Assembly (NCBI GenBank): GCA_951800675.1
Contig: CATOKC010000056.1
Span: forward strand, 1 to 19,505
DNA length: 19,505 nucleotides
Direction of reading: 5' to 3'
Origin: an uncultured Oscillibacter sp.
GTDB lineage: Bacteria; Bacillota_A; Clostridia; Oscillospirales; Oscillospiraceae
Program-made: the position numbers and the translations under genes
Shown: positions 13,857 through 19,505 of the stretch, piece after piece
How the letters are laid out: the number at the start of each line of letters is the position of its first letter
How positions within the stretch are numbered: the first letter of the stretch is position 1
Notes under the pieces: model-generated
Database searches by the model: none
What the model was told of the DNA's origin: nothing
Seen by the model: the letters and a program-made list of their open reading frames with translations, nothing else

Positions 13857-16682
13857 ATGAGGCGTTTCGTTGGGAGAATACTTTTATTGATCGCCGCCAT
13901 GGCGGCGCTGACCGTGGGCGCGGCGGCGGCGGAGGTGACCTTGGGCGGAATCCGCTATAACGGAAACGAAGTGGTGGGTCCGGTGGAAGCCAACCGGCCA
14001 AGCATCACAACGGCGAAAATCGCGGCGGAAGTCAACAAGGTGGCCATCACCAAAATTGGGGACCACGCGTTTGATGGCTGTGGACAGCTGAAAACCGTTG
14101 AAATTCCGGAAACCATTACGTCCATCGGTAAATACGCCTTTACGGGATGCGGGCTTTTAAGCGACGTTCGGTTTTCGGATAAAATTACCACCATCGGCAC
14201 CTATGCTTTTGCGGGCTGCACGGCGCTGAAAAGCATTGCCCTGCCCCCGTCTGCAGGCGTGATCGAAGACCTGACGTTTTATGGATGCACGGGACTGCAA
14301 AACGTCTACTTTCCTTCCGCGGCGGTAACCATCCGGGCGCAGGCCTTTGAGGGATGCACCAATTTGAAAATCCTTCATTACAATTCTCTGTCCGGGACCA
14401 CTCCGCCGACACAGGAAGCGCCTGTTGACAAACAGCTGGAGTTTCATGCCGCCGCGCCTCTCCCGGTAACCTCGAAGCCCGCCACCTGCAAGGAAGAGGG
14501 AGCCCAGAAGGTTACGGTCCACTGCTATGACGCCAAATGCAATAAGGACATTTATGCGGAAAGCCGCGTGCTTCCCAAAACGGATCATAAGCCGGAGGAC
14601 ATCATAGAGGTGGAACGGGTGGAGCCCACCTGTACAAAACCCGGCGCGGAGGCGGGAAAGCGCTGTAAGCTGTGCGGGAAAACGGTTGAGGGTCTGGCCG
14701 TTATTGAAAAGGACGAAAACGCGCATACGCTGATCCCCATTCCCGCGGTGCCTCCCTCCTGTACCAGCGCTGGAAAGACGGAGGGCGAGCAGTGTTCGGA
14801 ATGTGGAACGATTACAACGGAACCGCGGGATGACCCGCAGTTCCCCCACGACTACACGAGCGGGAACACCCGCAAGGAAGTCGCGAAGCCCGCCACCTGC
14901 GAGGTCGACGGGATCGAGGTTTCGTATAAAATCTGTGACAGCTGCAAAACCGAGGAAGTGTGCGACGACTGTGGGAAGCTGAAAGCGGACCCCGAAAAAG
15001 AGGCGGAGTATATCGCGCACGTGGAAGCCACACATACCACAGCGACCATTAAGGCTCCCGGCCACACGGAAGGCTCCGCCGCATACGTCGTCACAAAAGA
15101 GGCGGACTGCACCACCGAGGGCAAGGAAGAGTGGTCGATTTCCTGTAGTGTCTGCAAAGAATTCATCCGCGACGCCGCGGACGCGGATCACCCCCCAAAG
15201 ACCATTCCCGCCACAGGGCACACACCCGAGAAAAAGGAAAGCGATCCCGACAAAAGCGACCCCGGCAACTGCCTGAAGGACGGGAAGATTTTCTACAAGG
15301 AAACCACTTGCACGGTGTGCAAGAATCCATTTACCCCCGACCCGGAGGAAATCAAGGCTTCCGGCCATCACACCTGGGTGGACGACCCGGACCGTCCGGA
15401 GGAAACCATCAAGGAGGCGACCTGCAAGGAGCCGGGACTGATCAAAACCCAGGGCAAGAAATGCTCTGTCTGCGGCGAGCTCCTGCCCCAAGAGACCGAG
15501 CCCACCCCCAGGAAGCTTCATGAGTGGTCCACCCCCAAGCCCGATGAATCCATGAAGGACCAGGACGAACCCGCCACCTGCGGCAAGGAGGGCAAGTCCC
15601 ACGTAATCGTCCAATGCTCCGTCTGCAATACGGAGGAAGCCCAGGTCATCGTCCTCCCCGCCACCGGCAATCATGACTATGAGGGAAGCGAGTGGAAAAC
15701 CGTCAAACAGCCCACGGAAAAGGAGCCCGGTCTGGAACAGCGGACCTGCAACAACTGCGACCATGTGGACGAGCGGATTCTCCCCGCCACCGGAGACCCC
15801 TCCAAGCCGGAGGACCCCGACGAGCCGGAAAAGCCCAAGAGCTATCAGATCACCGTCATCCAGGGGGCTGGCGGCACCGCCTCCGCCAGCCGGAGCACCG
15901 CCCAGGCCGGGGACCGGGTGACGATTACCTTCTCCCCCAACTCCGGCTATGAGCTGGACATGATCCGCGTGATCACCGCCGACGGCAAGGTCCTTGAGCC
16001 GGACAGCCAAAACCGCTTTACCATGCCCGCCGCCAGCGTGGAAATCCGCGTCACCTTCCAGCGGCGGGATACCGGCGCCGGAGCTGGCGCCACCGTCCCC
16101 GGCAGCGGCTCCAACAGCAACGCCCGGCGGACCACGGACGTGATGCCCAGCCAAAACGCCACCCTGGCCGCGCCGCAAACCGCCGCGTCGGAGCAGCGCT
16201 TCCGGGATATCCCCGTGGGCCACTGGGCCGCGGGCGAAATCGAGTGGGCTAACCAGATGGGGTATATGAACGGCACGGGAGGTCTCTTCAACCCCAACTG
16301 GAACATCACCCACCAGCAAATGTGGATGATACTGGCCCGGCTCACCGGCTCCAACCCCGCCAGCATGGCGGAGGCCCGCCACTGGGCCATTCAGGGAGGC
16401 TATGCCGACGGCTCCGCCCCCACCGCCCCCGTGAAGCGCCACCAGCTGGTGACGGCCCTGTACCGCTGCGCCCGCCTCTCCAACCGGCTGAACCAGAACA
16501 CCACCAGCCTGGCGGGCTACAACGACAGCCGCACCGTGCCCACCGTGGCCCGGGACGCATTCTCCTGGGCCCTGGCCAACGGCATTGTCAGCGGCAGCGC
16601 CGACAAAAACCTGATGCCCAACGGGAACATCACCCGGGCTCAGTTCGCGGTAATTCTCTACCGTTACAGCCAGAGAACCTGA
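13857..16682 (+). CDS. Exported surface protein: leucine-rich repeats, cysteine repeats and SLH modules
   Basis: 941 residues. A signal peptide (1-25, cleavage after GAAAA) is followed by BspA-type leucine-rich repeats (about 55-177; units such as ITSIGKYAFTGC). Next come about nine imperfect cysteine repeats (207-645) of the form TCxxxG..CxxC, ending in many copies in PATGH-like turns. A bacterial repeat domain (662-735, GYELDMIRV) and a low-complexity linker (736-780) follow. SLH-like modules (781-941, starting FRDIPVGHWAAGEIEWA) should hold it on the cell wall. BspA-type repeats often bind host or partner proteins; the cysteine units could bind metal or form disulfides. ATG at 13857 follows AGGAGG by 8 nt, while an in-frame GTG at 13833 precedes that site. 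The first half is visibly less GC-biased than the SLH end. Confidence 0.85.
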   Translation: MRRFVGRILLLIAAMAALTVGAAAAEVTLGGIRYNGNEVVGPVEANRPSITTAKIAAEVNKVAITKIGDHAFDGCGQLKTVEIPETITSIGKYAFTGCGLLSDVRFSDKITTIGTYAFAGCTALKSIALPPSAGVIEDLTFYGCTGLQNVYFPSAAVTIRAQAFEGCTNLKILHYNSLSGTTPPTQEAPVDKQLEFHAAAPLPVTSKPATCKEEGAQKVTVHCYDAKCNKDIYAESRVLPKTDHKPEDIIEVERVEPTCTKPGAEAGKRCKLCGKTVEGLAVIEKDENAHTLIPIPAVPPSCTSAGKTEGEQCSECGTITTEPRDDPQFPHDYTSGNTRKEVAKPATCEVDGIEVSYKICDSCKTEEVCDDCGKLKADPEKEAEYIAHVEATHTTATIKAPGHTEGSAAYVVTKEADCTTEGKEEWSISCSVCKEFIRDAADADHPPKTIPATGHTPEKKESDPDKSDPGNCLKDGKIFYKETTCTVCKNPFTPDPEEIKASGHHTWVDDPDRPEETIKEATCKEPGLIKTQGKKCSVCGELLPQETEPTPRKLHEWSTPKPDESMKDQDEPATCGKEGKSHVIVQCSVCNTEEAQVIVLPATGNHDYEGSEWKTVKQPTEKEPGLEQRTCNNCDHVDERILPATGDPSKPEDPDEPEKPKSYQITVIQGAGGTASASRSTAQAGDRVTITFSPNSGYELDMIRVITADGKVLEPDSQNRFTMPAASVEIRVTFQRRDTGAGAGATVPGSGSNSNARRTTDVMPSQNATLAAPQTAASEQRFRDIPVGHWAAGEIEWANQMGYMNGTGGLFNPNWNITHQQMWMILARLTGSNPASMAEARHWAIQGGYADGSAPTAPVKRHQLVTALYRCARLSNRLNQNTTSLAGYNDSRTVPTVARDAFSWALANGIVSGSADKNLMPNGNITRAQFAVILYRYSQRT

Positions 16683-16697
16683 CACAGCGCTGCAAAC

Positions 16698-16728
16698 CGG
16701 GGCGGGCGTTCAGCCCGCCCCGCCTTTT
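16698..16728 (+). terminator. Terminator-like hairpin between the surface gene and mnmE
   Basis: A 10-bp stem CGGGGCGGGC/GCCCGCCCCG has a GTTCA loop, then CCTTTT. The ribosome site of mnmE begins immediately after it and the start codon is only 14 nt away, with no room for a promoter in between. Confidence 0.8.
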
Positions 16729-16742
16729 GAAAGGAGACGCCT

Positions 16743-18149
16743 ATGGACACCATCGCCGCCATTGCCGCCGGAGGAGGGGCCCCCTCCGCCATTGGAGTGA
16801 TTCGGGTCTCCGGGCCGGACTGCTTTGCCGTGTGCGGCCGGGTTTTTCGGGCCGCCCGGCCCTTTGAGGAGCTGGAGCCCCGGCGGATGGTTCTGGGGGA
16901 GATTCTGGACAGCGAGGGCCGGGTCCTGGACCGGGGGCTGGCGGCGCGCTTCCCCGGACCCCACAGCTACACCGGGGAGCACTCCGCCGAGCTCCACTGC
17001 CACGGGTCCCCGGTAGTCCTCCGGGAGGCTCTGGCGGCCCTTTTGGCCGCCGGGGCAAGGCAGGCGGGGCCGGGGGAGTTTACGAAGCGGGCCTTTTTAA
17101 ACGGGCGGCTGGACCTGACCCAGGCGGAGGCCGTCATTGACCTCATCGACGCGGAGACCGCCGCCGCCGCCCGGAACGCCGCCGCCCAGCTGGACGGGGG
17201 TCTCCGGCGGGCCCTGGAGCCCATTCAGGAGGCTCTGCTGGACATCACCTCCCGGTTCTACGCCGTGGTGGACTATCCGGACGAGGACATCGAGGACGTC
17301 CGGCCGGAGGAAATCCGGCAGGCCATGCTTCAGGCGGAGGACGCCCTGACGGCGCTCCTGGCCTCCTGCAAGCGGGGGCGGGTGCTAAAACGGGGCGTAC
17401 GGACCGCCCTTGTGGGATTGCCCAACGCCGGGAAATCCTCGCTTTTAAACGCCCTGGCGGGCTATGAGCGGGCCATTGTCACCGACGTGCCGGGGACCAC
17501 CCGGGATACGGTGGAGGAAGCGGTCCTCTGCGGCGGGGTGCTTTTGCGGCTCATCGACACGGCGGGCCTCCGTGAGACGGAGGACGCCGTGGAGAAGCTG
17601 GGGGTGGAGCGGTCCCGCGGAGCCATGGAGGAGGCGGAGCTGATTTTACTGGTGTCCGACAACCACGTGGGCATGGAGAACCGGCCCCAGACATACTGGG
17701 AGAACTTCCGCCAGCTTTTGTCCATGGTGGGCGGGCAGGGGACACCCTGGATTTTGGTCGCGTCCAAACGGGACCTGTCCGGGGCTGTGGCCGGGTCTAT
17801 CGGGGCCATCGGAAACCCGGACTGGAACGGCCCCGCCGCCTATGTCTCCCTCTCCGCCCTTACCGGAGAGGGCCTGGAGGACTTGGAGAAGGCCGTGGCG
17901 GCGATCTTCCCCGCCGGGGACCCGGGGGAGGCGGGAAGCCTCCTGACGGACCGGCGGCAGGAGGACGCGGCCCGCCGGGCCAGGGAGGCCCTTCGCCGGG
18001 GGCGGGGGGCTCTGGAAAACGGCCTGACCCCCGACGCGGTGCTCACCGATGTGGAGGAAGCCCTGGACGCCGTAGGGGAGCTGACAGGCCGGACGGCCAG
18101 GGAGGAGATTGTGGAGCGGATTTTCTCCCGGTTCTGCGTGGGGAAGTAG
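16743..18149 (+). CDS. mnmE: tRNA uridine-5-carboxymethylaminomethyl(34) synthesis GTPase MnmE
   Basis: A 468-residue GTPase that, with MnmG, modifies the wobble uridine of several tRNAs. The N-terminal folate-binding domain has FPGPHSYTGE (70-79) and GEFTKRAFLNGRLDLTQAEA (111-130). The G domain has GLPNAGKS (225-232), DVPGTTRD (248-255) and DTAGLRETED (272-281). The C-terminal FCVGK carries the family cysteine. The usual NKxD base-specificity motif reads SKRD (341-344), and the segment before it is divergent. ATG follows AAAGGAGA by 5 nt. mnmE normally lies near yidC/jag and before mnmG; here neither is adjacent, so it appears to have been separated from its partner. Confidence 0.95.
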   Translation: MDTIAAIAAGGGAPSAIGVIRVSGPDCFAVCGRVFRAARPFEELEPRRMVLGEILDSEGRVLDRGLAARFPGPHSYTGEHSAELHCHGSPVVLREALAALLAAGARQAGPGEFTKRAFLNGRLDLTQAEAVIDLIDAETAAAARNAAAQLDGGLRRALEPIQEALLDITSRFYAVVDYPDEDIEDVRPEEIRQAMLQAEDALTALLASCKRGRVLKRGVRTALVGLPNAGKSSLLNALAGYERAIVTDVPGTTRDTVEEAVLCGGVLLRLIDTAGLRETEDAVEKLGVERSRGAMEEAELILLVSDNHVGMENRPQTYWENFRQLLSMVGGQGTPWILVASKRDLSGAVAGSIGAIGNPDWNGPAAYVSLSALTGEGLEDLEKAVAAIFPAGDPGEAGSLLTDRRQEDAARRAREALRRGRGALENGLTPDAVLTDVEEALDAVGELTGRTAREEIVERIFSRFCVGK

Positions 18150-18238
18150 GGGGATGTGTCTGCCCCTCCGGCGCCTGCGGAGTCCGGTGGTATTGACCAT
18201 GTTTTATACGTGGCGGGAGGCGGTTCACCGCCGGTTCC

Positions 18239-18254
18239 CCCCGCAAATGCGGGG
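18239..18254. repeat. CCCCGC-AAAT-GCGGGG hairpin between mnmE and the NifU-like gene
   Basis: A 6-bp perfect stem with no T-run, preceded by GGCGG-TTCA-CCGCC (18220-18233) and by CTCCG-(7 nt)-CGGAG soon after the mnmE stop. The 120 nt after mnmE hold only such small GC stems; I see no convincing terminator for mnmE and no gene. Confidence 0.45.
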
Positions 18255-18272
18255 AATGGGTCCTCTCTCCGC

Positions 18273-18301
18273 TTGACAAGGTAATCGTTTACCGATATAA
18301 T
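18273..18301 (+). promoter_or_regulatory. Perfect consensus promoter of the NifU-like/GGGtGRT operon
   Basis: TTGACA (18273-18278), exactly 17 bp, TATAAT (18296-18301): full agreement with the sigma-70/sigma-A consensus. Such strength usually goes with high expression or with repression by a bound protein, and the spacer carries a candidate operator. Confidence 0.9.
18280..18293. promoter_or_regulatory. Operator-like palindrome in the promoter spacer (LacI/CcpA type)
   Basis: GGTAA-TCGT-TTACC lies wholly between the -35 and -10 boxes. Its core GTAATCGTTTAC keeps the G.AA.CG.WW.C pattern of catabolite-responsive (cre) sites and of LacI-family operators, differing from the cre consensus at the outermost positions. 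A protein bound here would block RNA polymerase, so repression is inferred. Confidence 0.55.
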
Positions 18302-18325
18302 ATGAACCGTGCGAAACTCCGGGAG

Positions 18326-18343
18326 TCCCGCCCTCCGGCGGGA
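18326..18343 (+). repeat. Leader hairpin of the NifU-like gene
   Basis: TCCCGCC-CTCC-GGCGGGA: a perfect 7-bp stem with a 4-nt loop, about 20 nt after the predicted transcription start and followed by an A-rich stretch leading to the ribosome site. It may stabilise the 5' end of the message. Confidence 0.5.
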
Positions 18344-18380
18344 GCCCGAAAAAATATGAAAAGGAAAGGATTGGACGACT

Positions 18381-19073
18381 ATGATCTATTCCACCGAAGT
18401 GCAGAACATGTGCCCCGTCGCCAAGGGCGCGTACCACGGTCCCGCCCCCATTCCCGAGGAGGGCAAATGGGTCCAGGCCAAGGAGATCAAGGACATCTCC
18501 GGCCTCACCCACGGCGTGGGCTGGTGCGCCCCCCAGCAGGGCGCGTGCAAGCTGACCCTCAACGTCAAGGACGGCGTGATTGAGGAGGCGCTGGTGGAGA
18601 CTCTGGGCTGCTCCGGCATGACCCACTCCGCCGCCATGGCCTCTGAGATTCTTATCGGCAAGACCCTGCTGGAGGCCCTGAACACCGACCTGGTGTGCGA
18701 CGCCATCAACACCGCCATGCGGGAGCTGTTCCTCCAGATCGTCTACGGCCGCACCCAGACCGCGTTTTCCGAGGGCGGCCTGCCCGTGGGCGCCTCTCTG
18801 GAGGACCTGGGCAAGGGCCTTCGGTCCCAGGTGGGCACCATGTTCGGCACCAAGGCCAAGGGCCCCCGGTATCTTGAGATGGCCGAGGGCTACGTTACCC
18901 GCATCGCCCTGAACAAGGACGACGAAATCATCGGCTATGAATTCGTGAACCTGGGCAAAATGATGGACGCCATCAAAAAGGGAACCGACGCCAACCAGGC
19001 TCTGGAAGGCGCCAAGGGCCACTACGGCCAGTTCGACGGGGCCGCCAAGTATATCGACCCCCGTCACGAGTAA
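18381..19073 (+). CDS. NifU-like iron-sulfur cluster scaffold family protein
   Basis: A 230-residue cytoplasmic protein related to the NifU/IscU N-terminal fold. The stretch LVETLGCSGMTHSAAMASE (71-89) corresponds to the GC..IASS region of NifU, with C77 as a likely cluster ligand. Other cysteines are C11, C49, C56 and C106. The usual third NifU cysteine near the C-terminal helix is not seen in its normal context, and the C-terminal 80 residues are an extension particular to this clostridial branch. ATG at 18381 follows AAAGGA by 10 nt. The GGGtGRT gene follows 19 nt after the stop, a pairing I recall as common in clostridia. Its function in cluster assembly is inferred from the fold and not shown experimentally to my knowledge. 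Confidence 0.8.
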   Translation: MIYSTEVQNMCPVAKGAYHGPAPIPEEGKWVQAKEIKDISGLTHGVGWCAPQQGACKLTLNVKDGVIEEALVETLGCSGMTHSAAMASEILIGKTLLEALNTDLVCDAINTAMRELFLQIVYGRTQTAFSEGGLPVGASLEDLGKGLRSQVGTMFGTKAKGPRYLEMAEGYVTRIALNKDDEIIGYEFVNLGKMMDAIKKGTDANQALEGAKGHYGQFDGAAKYIDPRHE

Positions 19074-19092
19074 GAAAAGGAGGAATTGAGAA

Positions 19093-19505
19093 ATGGCTCT
19101 GTTTGAAAGCTACGAGAGAAGAATCGAGAAGATCAATTCCGTCCTGTCTCAGTACGGAATCAAGAGCGTGGAGGAGTGCCGGGAGCTGTGCAAGGCCGCC
19201 GGCTTCGACCCCTACGAGATTGTCAAGGGCATCCAGCCCATCTGCTTTGAGAACGCCTGCTGGGCCTACTGCGTGGGCGCGGCCATCGCGCTGAAAAAGA
19301 ACGTGGGCACCGCCGCCGAGGCCGCCGAGGCCATCGGCGAGGGCCTCCAGGCCTTCTGCATCCCCGGCTCCGTGGCCGACGACCGCAAGGTGGGCCTGGG
19401 CCACGGCAACCTTGGCGCCATGCTCCTGCGGGACGAGACGAAGTGCTTCGCCTTCCTGGCGGGCCACGAGTCCTTCGCCGCCGCCGAGGGCGCCATCGGC
19501 ATCGT
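19093..19505 (+). CDS. GGGtGRT protein, N-terminal part (cut by window end)
   Basis: The first 137 residues of a protein I recognise as the GGGtGRT family, named after a motif that would lie beyond the window. Visible conserved features are QPICFENACWAYCVGAA (48-64), GLGHGNLGAMLL (101-112) and FLAGHESFAAAEG (121-133). Seven cysteines occur in the visible part (29, 33, 51, 56, 60, 89, 118), and C56 and C60 could sit on one helix face. ATG at 19093 follows AAGGAGG by 9 nt, 19 nt after the scaffold gene. The family has no established biochemical role that I know of; steady pairing with a NifU-like protein suggests a metal- or cluster-related one. Confidence 0.85.
   Translation, partial: MALFESYERRIEKINSVLSQYGIKSVEECRELCKAAGFDPYEIVKGIQPICFENACWAYCVGAAIALKKNVGTAAEAAEAIGEGLQAFCIPGSVADDRKVGLGHGNLGAMLLRDETKCFAFLAGHESFAAAEGAIGI

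Noticed and set aside
13857..16682. Mobile element or toxin cargo because of the composition shift
   Set aside because: No transposase, recombinase, terminal repeats or toxin domain is present; the SLH end and the flanking genes pnp and mnmE are normal host genes.

Overview
The window looks like a chromosomal stretch from a GC-rich anaerobic Firmicute of class Clostridia, probably an Oscillospiraceae-type gut organism (Flavonifractor/Lawsonibacter/Intestinimonas-like). This rests on recognised protein families: a VorB-type 2-oxoacid:ferredoxin oxidoreductase, an SLH/Cys-repeat surface protein, a NifU-like scaffold next to a GGGtGRT protein, and YtrA-type GntR/ABC genes. It also rests on strong GC bias at third codon positions. 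I saw no phage, insertion sequence or CRISPR, so most of the window is ordinary core genome. The novelty lies in small RNAs, leaders and poorly characterised accessory proteins.

Left part (1-5800). A strong minus-strand promoter at 68-96 fires out of the window, with an operator-like element just upstream. It is followed by a minus-strand FadR/FCD-type GntR regulator. Divergent from the regulator is a five-gene operon: a P-loop NTPase of unknown role, then the ferredoxin, alpha (VorB), beta (TPP) and gamma subunits of a branched-chain 2-oxoacid:ferredoxin oxidoreductase. Next, under its own near-consensus promoter, is a branched-chain aminotransferase. Together these could turn Val/Leu/Ile into 2-oxoacids and then into acyl-CoA, CO2 and reduced ferredoxin, or run the reverse in biosynthesis.

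Middle part (5800-11400). A near-perfect promoter precedes a run of strong hairpins, which I read as an unidentified small RNA. Then come tRNA-Val(GAC), an SDR reductase resembling the EF-P 5-aminopentanone reductase, and, on the minus strand, a 56-codon orphan gene and a YtrA-like regulator/ABC ATPase/permease operon. The rpsO gene starts divergently from that operon.

Right part (11400-19505). pnp is preceded by an exceptionally long leader hairpin. A 941-residue exported surface protein follows, with BspA-type leucine-rich repeats, about nine cysteine repeats and C-terminal SLH modules. Then comes mnmE, separated from mnmG and lying directly behind a terminator-like hairpin. Last is a two-gene unit of a NifU-like protein and a GGGtGRT protein (cut by the window end), driven by a perfect consensus promoter that carries a LacI/CcpA-type palindrome between its -35 and -10 boxes.
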